In this document: positions 46,735 through 58,609 of the stretch, one piece after another
Layout of the letters: every line of letters starts with the position of its first letter
Numbering within the stretch: position 1 is the stretch's first letter
NCBI GenBank assembly: GCA_050084515.1
Contig: CM114273.1
Span: forward strand, 14,384,001 to 14,448,000
Source of the DNA: Blasia pusilla
Taxonomy: Eukaryota; Marchantiophyta; Marchantiopsida; Blasiales
Direction of reading: 5' to 3'
Length of the DNA stretch: 64,000 bases
The notes under the pieces: generated by a model
What the model saw: only the letters and a program-made list of their open reading frames with translations
Told to the model about the DNA's origin: nothing
The model's database searches: none
Made by a program: the position numbers and the translations under genes

Positions 46735-46872
46735 GTTGAGTGATCTCCATGTATATGTATGAGTTGATTTTTTGTACATGTGTGGATCGACCCGTGTGTC
46801 GGGAAGATCGGTGTTGTGTGGTGTAGATGTGACCAACGATGTATGTTATGTAGCGATATGTATGCGCACGAC
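46735..46872 (+). repeat. 139-bp repeat A', after the 3' LTR
   Basis: Second copy of repeat A, running to 46873; its last base coincides with the first base of the AGGAG duplication. The 5' LTRs of both elements lack this segment. Confidence 0.85.
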
Positions 46873-46877
46873 AGGAG
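46873..46877 (+). repeat. target-site duplication AGGAG, right
   Basis: Matches 38294-38298. The pair shows that repeat A' belongs to the inserted element. Confidence 0.75.
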
Positions 46878-47445
46878 CGCGATTTGAAGACTTCCTCACC
46901 AAGTTTCTCCTTGAAGAAGCAGTTCACTCAATTTCTCCTTGGGATATCACTGGTTTTAGACAACCTCGTGGTCCAAAAATTTTCTATTTCCTATCCAGAA
47001 ATGCGCGTCTAAGGGTAGACAATGCCCTCCCACTCAAGCCGCACCAGCTCGTACAGATTGGCCTCCTGAAATGGGCTCGAAATCAAAACGTCACTCTTGA
47101 GTGTTACACCTTACAACTTTAAAACTTGAATGTTTGATCCTGGTCCTGGTCCTACACACGCGTCAAAAACGCCTCATCCCGCAAGTTTGGAAGCCTAGGG
47201 CCGGCGGCTGTGTTAGGCTAGGTTCCGCGATCCAACGCGGGGAAGAACACTGAAGTCAAAATGCTTTCCTAAAGACAAACCTGGAAGGCAATCTGCTAAT
47301 TATTCACTACTTGTGGTGGGAAAAAAATTCAATGATATTCACTGTAAGGAAATGCATCATTTATCATCCAAAAGACATAGGCACATCTTCCCAAAAGTGA
47401 AAAATACCACTGACATTATGTGCCACCAACTACCCCGCTCGTATT
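46878..47445. other. sequence right of gypsy copy 2, no recognised gene
   Basis: The open frame continues from the element to 47122 on the plus strand (FEDFLTKFLLEEAVHS, PRGPKIFYFLSRNARL), possibly a host coding fragment. I do not recognise it. Nothing clear to 47.4 kb. Confidence 0.35.
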
Positions 47446-50400
47446 GTTTAAGGTCGTTGACATTGCCTGTTTGTCCAACTCAGCTTGTGGTCCCAACTTC
47501 TTCTTCTTCTTTTTGGGCTTTGGAAAGCATGGTAACTTACTTGAAGTTTCGTCCTGTGCCTGAGTCATCACTCTGGTATGTCCTGCTCCATATTGTGTAC
47601 CTCGTCTCTTTACTTGTTCAGACCATCGTTCGATGTTGGACTTCACTCGTTTAAGCGAATTATTATTTTGGAACCCATCCTTATAAATCTGGAAGGGATT
47701 TCCAGGCTGATTAGTCAAGCCGTTCATAAACATAACGTTTGCCCTCTCAATTCGCCTATTTATTTCTCTTAACATTTTGGACGCCATCGTAAAAAATAAC
47801 TTATTTCCTTGACACTGATTCCGCAACTCAAAGTACAGCTTGTCCATAGCAGCCTCCATATCCTTGTTACTTGGTTTAGGGATTTTCAATGCTTCAACTA
47901 TTGGTGTATCTTGAGTGAAAGTGCTCGTGTCCATATCTTCATATCGAATGCCTCCTGAATCACACCAAATAGTGCAAAAATACATGAAAATCTGATGAAT
48001 TGCCAAAACACACGTATATATATATATATATATACAAGCAACCTCACAAGTGTCCCCTTGAAGCACGAGAAAATCTAGATGGTGTCCATATCATTCACCT
48101 TGTGTATCATTGAGGTCCAGGATGTGATTGGACAATGGAAGGTCAAGAGTGACCGAATCCGTCATGCTGATCTTTAATTAAGCAATTCCGCCATGCTTTG
48201 TGCCTACTCTCGTCCCAAGTATTTTCACAAGGTCCTCTTTGCTGTAATCCTCTTATAGCAGAGCAACAATCTACAAAGAAATGGAAGGAATCAATTGAAA
48301 AGATTCAATCAATAAAATGACGTGCAGGAAAAGGTGCACGATTACTTAATTTTATGTTATCTAAGACAAACCAACCTTTTTCTTACCATAATGTTTGCAT
48401 ATGTTTCCTTTGAGTGACCAAGGACACTCACAATGGCCCCATTCAGTGTCATAGTTGTAGACTTCATACCGCTTATTGGGTATGGTTTGGGTCCTCATCC
48501 GTGCCATCCTCACTTGCCCCCTAGATTCTGTAAGTTGCACATCGTCTGCCGGGATTTCTCTTCCCTTCACAACTGCATTATTCACATATTGCTCCTCTAT
48601 TGCATTTTGAACAAACCCATTTTATTCAGCAAGTGTATATGGAAGTACCATGCCTCTACAAAACTACTGAGCTTCCAAACCAAGTAGTCTCCTCTTCTTT
48701 GAGACATACTTCTGTTGTCATCTGCTAGAACTGCCTTCATGCTTCCATGATATGCTTCAATTGCACCATTCACATTCTTATCTTGTACATGCTGGCCCTT
48801 GCAATGAGTGGCACAAAGTTAATGAAAGTGTGATAAAAAATGAAACAAAATAATTATGGAAGGGGGAAAAAGGTAAAGTGTTTGTAGCCACCTAGTTTTG
48901 GCTCCCAATAAGTCTGTATATAGTTGATGAATTCCACTTCATCCCTGAAGTCTACATAGAATTGATGCAACATCATTCTCGCGTCGTCCAAGATCACACC
49001 TCTAGTGTACGTGCCACATCTATTTACATACATAATCTCCCCTAGGCGTCGTGACATCTGAGCTCTCATTATCGCACATCTGACCTTCCGCTTTAGCTGC
49101 TTCAGCCAGTCATGGCGTACATGCCAAAGACAAAGTGTGATATTTGACTTTGTAAAAGTTACCCTGCAAGTGAAAAGAACCATGTGCTTAACTTTCATTG
49201 AGATTAGAGTCTCGGAATGCCTTTCTAATGTAATCAATATCCGAATGACAGGAAATTTGACCCGGGTTTTTTCATTTCAAAAAAGTGTGATGTACCCTTT
49301 CAGCAAGATATCACAACTTTAGCATCCCAAGAATACCTCAATGTATTTTGCTCGGCGTTGGCATCATCCACTATGATTGCATTCGGCTCCCAAGATTTTT
49401 GTTGTTGTCTACACTTTTCCGCCACTGCCCGCAACCTATTCACCAAATGCACCTCCTTTGAGGTACTAGTCAAAATCCAAGCTACATGTATTCCAGTATG
49501 GTGCTTGTCGAACACCAAAATAGTGTATAGAGGAAACTGCACAAGAGTATACAATAGATGAGGTTTCTTACAATTAGCAATGACATCTCAAATACATCTT
49601 CCATTTCAATGATGAAAGCACATTGTCATCATTGTATACTTCAAAGACAACTTAACTTAGTACCTTGCTTTGATTGGTACCAAACGTACTATCCATGCTT
49701 AAAATATTGTTGTGTCCATATTTCACCATCGCTTGAAACTGCCAAGTTCTTTGGAAGCCCAATATGAAAGGTATGGCATCATCTAAATAAGGCTCATAAA
49801 TAAAGACCTTCTCCGGATAGAGATTTACAAATGCAGTTAACGATTGATTCTCATCTATGCAAAATTAGAACGTCTCCATATTCAACTCCTTTTTTGCATT
49901 TGCATGAAATCATGCCTTATCATGCTTTTTTGAAAGTCAGGAGATGTTTCGGATCGATATTTTAGCATGAGGCCATGCTCCGACATAATCTACTGGGGCT
50001 TTACCCCAAGACAAAGTCTCTCTTTTATGTAGCATCTCAGCTCATTTGAGATCCTAGGAGCATACATTGTTGGAGTTCCCAAACTTGTTGGATCATTAGA
50101 TCCATGGCATGGTTTTGTGTCCTTTTCTATGTGCAATTTGTGTTTGTAAACTATTCTAGCCGTATGCATTGGAGACTTCAGTTCGGATACTGAAAAATGA
50201 CATTGGCATCCTCACTTCCGAATCTCTCCTCGGATTATTTTTTGTGCACGAGGAAGACTTCCTAGGCCTATCTTGGGAAGACTTGACCTATTCATTATAC
50301 GGAGGAATGCATTCTATCAGGAATAAATGGACCACTCAACTACATAGGACTACAATCATATGCTCTAAATTGAACGTGTGACACCTATTCAACCAAAATA

Positions 50401-51028
50401 TAAGGAAAATTTAAAATTCCCATTGTAATTATATGTAAATAATCATGAAACTTCTGCCTACTCACTTGTTCACAACTGGTTGATGCAAGCATCGATTGTC
50501 TTGAGGCCCGTAAACACAAAAATAACTAGTGTAAGATGCTTCCTCTTCTTCTTCTCTTAACCTTTCTCCTATGCATTTTGACGTAACTTTATAAAAGGTA
50601 GTGGGATTTATATTGTCTCCGATACCCTCACCTATAATGTAATCCTCGAGCCTATACCAAGGGATATATGCTGCATTATAGACATTCCACTCAAGGTCTT
50701 TTGCTGATATGTTCCCCGTCGGCATGCCTGTTTGAACCTCTTTCCTCTTCACGGCCAAAATCTTTTTTGTCAAAGCACTTTGTTGAATCCTTGTTTCCAT
50801 GGCTTCATGTGATGGAGGAAGAGTTGATGTCAAGTCAATAGGATTATTGAGGTCCATACTTCCCTCCACACATTCATCATTTCCAGAGTTACAATTAGTG
50901 AGAAGTACAGTAGAAAGATGGTGAAGAATTTTTGGAGAAGTAAAACTTGAGTCCCTACAGGTAGACTTAAAAACCTGAAAGTGATATAGTATATCCGGAA
51001 TGCCTTCTTCGAAGGACCATGCTATCAT
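47446..51028 (-). pseudogene. MULE-type transposase-like gene with SWIM zinc finger, intron-containing, probably decayed
   Basis: Minus-strand order: an acidic N-terminal part (50462-51028); DDE segment GHNNILSMDSTFGTNQ near 49700; second DDE segment at 49300-49554 (HHTGIHVAWILTS, then AIIVDDANAEQNTL); a GT-AG intron of about 140 bases; LCLWHVRHDWLKQLKRK near 49120; GAIEAYHGSMKAVL near 48750; SWIM finger CECPWSLKGNICKH (C-x-C-x8-C-x-H) near 48400; and a C-terminal tail with a Lys-rich run (47446-47990). Stops or shifts between the segments near 50.0, 48.9 and 48.6 kb could be decay or unrecognised introns. DDE_MULE plus SWIM is found in Mutator transposases and in domesticated plant derivatives. 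I saw no terminal inverted repeats. Confidence 0.75.
48013..48034. repeat. (TA)n microsatellite
   Basis: About 11 TA units, within the minus-strand MULE-like gene, likely in an intron. Confidence 0.9.
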
Positions 51029-52491
51029 TAGGGAAGAACATGATGGAAACTCCTGTAAACTTTCACATAAAAGGAGTGTAAAAGTTCTATCACTAACATA
51101 ATGACTATTTCCATTCTCATAAGTTCTTTATCAACAAGCAAGGTAGTACTCAACAAGATCAACCATTAAATGAATCCAAAAAATTATTCGGCTTACAAAA
51201 GAAGTAAAGAAGAAAGTATGTCCAACAGGTTTTGGGGAAATAGAGAAATCTGAGTCAAGACACATCTCCCAATTTACCGGGATACCATAGATAACAAACC
51301 ATACAACACAAAAGCACTCAAAAAAATGGATGTGCCTGTAAAATAGGATACACGAAAATGCTTGTGAAGACACTCCCCACACTCTCATAAACTAAAGTCA
51401 CTCACAAACAGATATTTTCTTCACAGCAAAGGGGTTTGAAAGTTCTATGTCTAACAATGTGAGTTCAGTGTGTAAGAATCTGAGTGTTTCCAATCTCAGA
51501 ACTTGTTCATCCTAAAAAGGACCATCTAGTCTAAAGCTTTAACTATGTATTCACCAAAACATGACAAGTACATCATCATGGTAAGTCAAATGCATCCACT
51601 TGTAAACTTGCCTTGGAGATCAATCAGCAAGCAAGCTAGACCACAACAAGATCAACCATTCAATGAATCTAAATAATTATTTGTCTTACAAATGAAAAAG
51701 AGAAGAACGCATGTCCAAAAAGAGTAAGAGAAGTAGAAAAATTTGAACCAAGACACCTTCCAATTCACCGTGTTTGATGAGTAACCAACCATACAACATG
51801 TAAACACCAAAAGATAGATGCACGCACAATGAATAGGAATGGCAGAATGCCTTCTATAGACAATGCCAACGCTCTCATAAGTAATGCTTCTAATAATCAG
51901 CAGGATTCCGATCTCATATTTTTTTCATCCAAAGAAAAACCAGATTTGTGACAAGTAAGGAGGTAAATGACCATCATTCTTGATACTATGATGTTCATAA
52001 GGTAACACTCTTGTTTACTCTCCTACTGTCACAGAGAAAGGGTGAAAATACAAAATGTAAAGAAACAGAGTACCAAAATCTGCAATAGTTGACAAATAGA
52101 ATGCCACCTGTCCTTCCAAAAAGGTGTTGGAGATATCGACTATAGTTCCATTCCTTTCCTATCACAAACTTCCTACAATCCGAATCAAACAATGTGGCAT
52201 TTGTCCTTCCAAATTGACATCTACTAAAATAGGGTTGTAATGAGAAAGAGCATTAAACACTCTTTTCCTCTATCTATTACTTCAAACATATGCCAAAAAT
52301 ACCCTATAAAGTTTCTAGCCATAGAAAAAACCGAGAATTATGCCATTTGAATCCATAATCAACTCGCACCTGAAATGAACAAATGAACCCCTTCCAATCA
52401 GGTCAGTAGAACCAGGCTCACTAGCTCTCTGAATGGCACCCAAGCATCCCAACACCATGACATCCATCATGACATTGCTCTCCCCACACTC
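51029..52491. other. AT-rich, no recognised gene
   Basis: Repeated phrases such as CAACAAGATCAACCATT-AATGAATC (about 51151 and 51643) and CCATACAACA (about 51300 and 51790) suggest an old internal duplication of a ~500-bp unit. No coding recognised. Confidence 0.5.
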
Positions 52492-53021
52492 TCAAACTTT
52501 CACAATACAAAACGCATATTTATCTTTATCCAATATTTCTTCCCAATCTTGGATACAAAGACACTTTGGGAGATCACACTCTATTAGAGCCAATAAGGTT
52601 GGCTTCTTGAACAAGTGTGGAATGACAGGATCCCGTTCCATGGTCAACCATGTCTCAAACCAATGCTGTCTAAATCTGTATAATTTTTCCCTCCTCATTT
52701 TCTCTAACACCCACTAGCATCCCCTGATTTCTTCATCAATTCTTTTTCTCTTTGTGAGTCACTAATGCTCTGTTTATGGCCCTTGACAGGGTCATCTGGA
52801 CGCCGGCCTGCATTCTCTAAAGGAACTAAGTAGCATGGGTCCAAGTTTGGGTGCTTCTTAGTCAAGTGCTGATTGCACTTGGTTTTGTTCTTTGCTGAGT
52901 AAATGCGACTACAAACCAAGCACATCCACTTAGTTCCATCATGCAAATATCTCCAGTAGGTATTTTCCCCCAATGCAACACCACACACTACTCGGGTAGA
53001 ATCTGATATGGGAGTAGCCAT
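52492..53021 (-). pseudogene. BED-like zinc-finger protein fragment
   Basis: A minus-strand frame starting at ATG 53021 encodes a finger with C-x2-C ... H-x4-H spacing: WMCLVCSRIYSAKNKTKC then QHLTKKHP. A polar stretch (RRPDDPVKGHKQSISDSQRE) ends at 52704. A neighbouring frame (52492-52710) reads KMRREKLYRFRQHWFETWLT and may be the next exon or an unrelated frame. Such fingers occur at the N-terminus of plant transposase-derived proteins, so this may belong to the MULE-like gene downstream or to a hAT remnant. Confidence 0.5.
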
Positions 53022-54784
53022 GGGAAAGAAAAAACCTGAAACACATTCAATGAAGAATCACAAATCATCACCTCACAATGACCCAAGGGGATTACACCAT
53101 ATTTAACCCATTTCTTGTGAGCAAGGAACATGCTCATTAAGTATAAGATACAATACAAGCGCCTAAACATTACTAAAGGGAGAACTGTCTTCTATAGAAT
53201 GCCTCCATAGTTTACAGAATGCTTCTTTTTCCATAGCTTTATACTGATATTAACTATTAACAATCCCATGCTAGAGGAAACAAGAGACCAAAATTGATGT
53301 TTGCTGCTGCTACTACAACAGAACTGCATCCACGAAAAAAATTCCAAGACACCCGTATGTTCATGGCATCAAGATATGCATTGGCGGGCTAAAATTCTAG
53401 ACACTTCTTACTTTATTTGAAGAACCACTCAAGGAGTATAGGCTCAAACACAAGCATTACAAGGATTCTATTTTCTTGACCTTCTGTTTGACAATAGTAG
53501 GATCTGGAGACAGAATAAAAAATGGAATTGATCCAGGGCATTAATTTCCTCTTGCACCGCCGAAAGTGTGTGGTATGTTTGCTTGAGGTCATAATCTTTC
53601 TAATGTGATGATATCAAGGTGGAAGGTTTTTTACTGAATTGTGATGAACCCTATTTGTAAAGAGTACATCATTCTTCAAGGAGGTGTCTTAAGTAATGAG
53701 AAGGCAGATTTGTTTGAGAAAGTTTATTTGACACTCATATTTGTTGATGCACGTTTCAAGGTAAGCAACGTTATGGACGTGAGTTGTTGCTGTAAATCCG
53801 CTGATTGCGTGTTTCTGCACTTTCACTTAAGTCGCATCTTGTATTGGCTATTGAAACTAGTCAATCTGGTGAGTGGAATAAACTCACCAGCCAATGTATG
53901 ACGCCTCAAAGTTTAGTGTTCTCCAAGGAAGGGTAAAAATTGTGTTGTGCATGAACATTCTACAATGAAAAACAGGAATGTGCGATGTCTAAAAATTGCG
54001 CTTCTCAACAAGAAATAGAACCGTAAAAGTGACCTAAACGGTAATGTCTCAATGAAAGAACAAAACATGACAAACTGTGCACAAACTTCCCACTACCCAA
54101 TCAATTGTATAAATGGCACAAACACGACTACATTTCTGCCAAGCGGTGCATACAACCACTGATCCACCTCGCAACGTCGACCGTGTGAAATTTTCTATGC
54201 ATTGTCAATTCAGATGATTGTGATCGTCCGAATACTTGATTTCTGTTCTTTCTTCTACCTCTCATCCCGATTGTAGTGGTCTGAATCCATCGCAAGAAGA
54301 CTAGACTAGACGTATGCACTGGTTTAACTGCGTAGTCGAGCATTAAATGTATGCTCCAATGCATCAAGAAAAGTGCATTGGATTTTATTAGGTGAGGGAG
54401 AATCTAAACGGAGCCTAATTTGAGTTGAAGTCCAAGATCGAAAGCAAGTATTTGCCATTGCATTTTGGGGGAAACTAAAACTCATGTTATAAAAGTTTTT
54501 TGATGACCACGTAATCTCACGTACCCGATCAAACTACATTGATATTGTGGGGCGGGATTGATACTATACACAATGGGACTAGGATCTAGCAAAGACACCA
54601 AAGTCCTTTGCAGGGTGTGCAACTCTAGCCGGGGGATTGAGCTTGTGGAATGCCCTACGTTTTCAGGCGTTTTCAAATATCTCACCGCAGAGCTGGAAGC
54701 TATGAAAAACAACTTTACTCTCAGTCCAATCCACCTAAAGGCAACCCATATATCCCTGGATTCATTGATTCTGGTTGCATTCTC

Positions 54785-54830
<46 letters not shown>

Positions 54831-57555
54831 AATGTCCAAGCACTTCGATAAAAGTTAAAAGCCGCAGCCGAAGAGCACTAGTATTAGTGTGTTAATGTGC
54901 AATCAAGGTGTTAATGTGCCATCAAGGGTTGATTACTTCCCTATAGCAACAAGTGCGTTCTCAACACCTAAAAACGAAATTTCATTGATAGAGACGCGAT
55001 TCACTTCCGGATAAGGTAGCGGCTAAGATATCTAGAATCAATCGAGTCTCCAGAGTTTCAATTTTAATGTGGCTACTATGATGATGATCCGCCAGATTGC
55101 ATTCTGGCGGATTTGACAGAATACAAACTTCATCACCCTCAATTCATTCCTTGCCCAATTTGTTCACATTCTTAACATGGAATGCCCACGGTAAAAGTGC
55201 CCTCGAGGGGCAGTAAATAGAAAAAGGAAAAACTAACTACGGAGAGGGGAGAGGGAGGTAAGTTCGTGGATACCTCCACGACTTATTCGCGAATAAAAAA
55301 TGCGATAGTTCAAATCCGCTTGGCTCCTTTCCGGCTCCTTTCCTTATGTTGTTTCTCCTGGTCGTCGCGGGCTCCTTACTCGGGGCTTCCTCACGAACAT
55401 TCCATTTGGAGATTCCCCATGATGATTAGCATTGGGGAAAGCAAACAGTAATCAAACAGTAATCCGCTTACAGATCCGCTTGTTGACGGAGAGCCTTGCT
55501 GACATAAATCAACAATACTCAAAGGGAGTAACGCCGCAATGCAACCGAACCCTAGAAACAATTCTATCGTCTTGTCTTCGTCGCCAACCTAGGAAGTGTC
55601 AGTAGAGTGCAATGCCCACCGGAAGGTATTCTGACAGGGAAGCATTCTAACAAGGCCCGGACCTTCATGTGCCTCTCTTCCTGGTCCACGGAAAGTGGAG
55701 GGGCAAGAGCCCTAACACGGGGGGTCATTCAAAGAACATGGGTCATTTCCATCGTTGGATCTCCCGGGTAAACAATCTGTACCGTCGATTGTAGACCTCC
55801 TACCATTGGTCAAATCTACAATGTGGTGGATCAACTCTTGCAGTTGGGAGAAATGTGATTGGCTACTACACGGATCGATTCAAGGAGGCCGGCCATCCCA
55901 AGGGTTTTATTTCCCTACGTTTGGTGGATCAGTTCAACTCTTCTTCGCTGTTTTGACAGACGTTCATGCAACCTCCATACTTGCCTCCAAGTAATGTCAT
56001 CATGGATGGGACGGTTTAGATTGGGATGGGATGGGTCTGACCTGGGTGTCGGATATGCGACCCACAGGGCGGACATTTAGTCGTTGGCCGGAGGGTTTCC
56101 TCCGACAGACCATGTTAGGATTCGCGGGTCGATGGTGGGGTTGCGGGTGGGTAGCGGGGTAGGACGGGACCCGTGGCTCCTGGAGTTCCGGAGACCAAAG
56201 CCATAAAGGCTCTAAGCTCTCGCACTATTGAGAGCCACCGAAACACATGGGACTAAAAGCAATTCAATGGTGAAGCTCAGGGTCCGGGGAGTTTTTTCGT
56301 GACAACCGGTACATTTCCGGTCTCTACAAAACCGAGCGGAAACTTTTGAAGTTTTCGTCATTCCAGCCGGTTAAACACATACGAATACGAAGGACACCCT
56401 CCCTGAACCCTCGGTTTTTGGCGGTAAGTGACGAACTGAATCGGAAATTCTCAATTTCTACCGGCCAGCTCAACACGTAACCCCGCATCTCCCCGGACAT
56501 TGGTGAAGCTTCTACTAAGTGCTTTGTCCCACGCTCAGATCCACTTCCACATCCAACTCAGAACCCTAACACCAGCAGATCTGAGAGCACAAGTTACTTG
56601 GAGCACCAGCCGATCATACTTTCAAAGCGTGCACTTCCACTATCACCTGTGGGAAATTACTGAATGTGAAGTTGGGGGGAGTGGCGGCAAGTTATGTTCC
56701 TTCATCGCAGACGGCATTTGGACAATTCCATTCCACACCTCAGAAGTACCACAATCATGCCATGCATGGTTTGAAAGCAGGAGCAAGCTCTGGAATCCTA
56801 CCTTCGAGATCCTGCCACAATCTGAACTCTCCTGAGCTTCACAATGTGCTTAATGGACTTCATCTCAGCCTTGAGCCGTTTCGGACACCATGCTCTTGAC
56901 TTCCCACCTTTCCAAAACTAGCATCGCTTTCGACACGAGTGAATCCTCGTATCGAAATGTATGCTAACCCTCGTGGAATTGCTGCTGATGGTGCAAAGTT
57001 GGAGACGTCTTGAAGGTGGATAGTTCAACATTAGCGCATGAAAGCCGACAATCATTCCAGAGAGAAAAGGGTGAGAGTTTCTACACGTAAGAGTCCACTA
57101 ATCCTTCTTTCCCATTGCGTTTCAACATAGATCGGAAAGAAATCAAGCGCAAATGGTCATGCAATCCAATTAGAATCCAGTGCACATGGGATCTCTTGTT
57201 TATTGATCCCTGCTTCTTTACGACCTTTCCTCCACGGATCTCTTCGGCACAGCAAAATCTCGTTCTTTTCTTGAGAAGAAATGCAACGACATGGGCTTCA
57301 TAGAAGTGTTACCCTCTTCGTTTCATCCAGAAAATGAAGTGCAGCGATCCCACAGTATCTTTCAGTCTAACGATATCTGAGCCGATGCTTGGACATCCTG
57401 GTGGATGCGTATAAACATCTGACTATGCAGAACAGGAGTACTGCCACAACCGAGCCTCTCTCGCCATTGTAGTAAGCAGTTCGAAAACCCCAATTTGCAA
57501 ACCCTAAGGATTTTTCCAAGCCATCCGCCTGCCATCGCCTCCTCCGATTTCGACT
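53022..57555. other. intergenic, no recognised gene
   Basis: No conserved coding found. GA microsatellite annotated separately. Open frames of about 75-110 codons (for example 56500-56835 plus) have no recognisable motif. The end of the CNX3 3' UTR lies just below 57555. Confidence 0.6.
54786..54827. repeat. (GA)n microsatellite
   Basis: About 21 uninterrupted GA units. Confidence 0.95.
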
Positions 57556-58609
57556 TCAATCTCTGTGCCAATCTCCACTCTTGCCTCCAGTTTTGCACTC
57601 CAATTGCACATTGCTGATCTTGATGTACTTCGACACAGCCTTGCACATATCATAAATTGTGAGGCTTGCAACAGAAACAGCCGTGAGAGCTTCCATTTCC
57701 ACTCCTGTCGGACCTGCTGCAGTCGCCTCTGCTCTAATATTCACAGCGTGCAGAGTTTCGTCAAGGGACAGAGATACATCTACCCCACTCAGCAATATGC
57801 CATGGCACAGGGGAATCAGGTTGCTGGTTTGCTTGGCTCCTTGAATTCCAGCGATCTTGGCGACTGTCAGGACATCTCCCTTGCGGATATTGTTCGCAGC
57901 AACCAGATCGAATGCTGTTGGGCCCAGAAACACTTTCCCAGAAGCTACTGCCACGCGCTTGGTGACAGGCTTTTCGGCCACATTCACCATCGCGGCTTTT
58001 CCAGCGGAGTCTACATGGGAGAGACCGTCGATTTTAAAAACGCCTTCGGGAAACGTGATCGATTCGACCTCGAGATCGTCCTCTGGGTAACGAGAAGTTC
58101 GCTGTAGAATGTCCGCCTTCAAATCCTCTCTTGCGACGACATGCCCCAGCTCAGAACGGGTCCCGGATGCTGTTCCAAACACCTGCTCCAGTTCCTAGCG
58201 ATGACATGAAACACCGGCATTCGCCCCAACACCCAACGTCACATGATCAGCCATAGCCACAGCCACAGTCAACGTTCAACTAAAACTTGTGCGAGTTACG
58301 GATTCGCACGAACGACAAGCTCTCGTCCCAAACACCTCTATTACACACAGGCCAAATGCGAGCCACACTGCACCACCTTCTTTCCAGGGGATCCCTACTC
58401 GTATACTCAACAGCAGTCCATGACCACCGCCTCACCTTGTTAAAATCGTCCACCCATTCGTCCTCCGACCTCCCACTGAATTCTCTGCAGCTCAGGCGGG
58501 GAGCATTCGTGGAACGTTTGTGCCGGACACGCCCGAGCAGCGTATCAAATCTTGGCGAATTTCGGGGTTTAGAACAACATCCCAACACAGCTCTCCTGAT
58601 TCCGAACAT
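57556..58609 (-). CDS. CNX3: cyclic pyranopterin monophosphate synthase (MoaC family), mitochondrial
   Basis: Exon 1 is 58609-58436 (58 codons, ATG MFGIRRAVLGCCSKPRN, Arg/Ser-rich and without acidic residues at the N-terminus, a mitochondrial presequence). A 241-base GT-AG intron (58435-58195) follows, then exon 2 at 58194-57556. The product is 270 residues. Exon 2 holds the MoaC domain: SHVDSAGKAAMVNVAEKPVT near its start, KGDVLTVAKIAGIQGAKQTS, LIPLCHGILLSGVDVSL, VEMEALTAVSVASLTIYDMCKA and a Lys-rich end (KTGGKSGDWHRD) with the conserved catalytic lysines. It converts the cyclic GTP intermediate made by CNX2 into cPMP, the first step of molybdenum cofactor synthesis, which in plants takes place in mitochondria. 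No defect is seen; probably functional. Confidence 0.96.

Larger units (their letters stand above)
38299..46872 (+). mobile_element. Ty3/gypsy retrotransposon with DNA methyltransferase and PHD finger, copy 2 (RT deleted)
   Basis: Both ends are present and flanked by AGGAG. Order: 5' LTR, leader, gag, protease, methyltransferase, linker, RNase H, integrase, PHD finger, 3' LTR. Compared with copy 1, about 1.15 kb covering the whole RT core is missing at about 44000-44014. Apart from differences at CAG/CTG sites, the two LTRs differ at only a few positions, so the insertion is fairly young. Yet the coding region has dozens of single-base gaps relative to copy 1. Many fall at CAG/CTG sites and may be sequencing errors. 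It lacks RT and so could move only with help from another copy. Confidence 0.92.

Noticed and set aside
56500-56835. 111-codon plus frame
   Set aside because: No recognisable motif or neighbours; likely chance.
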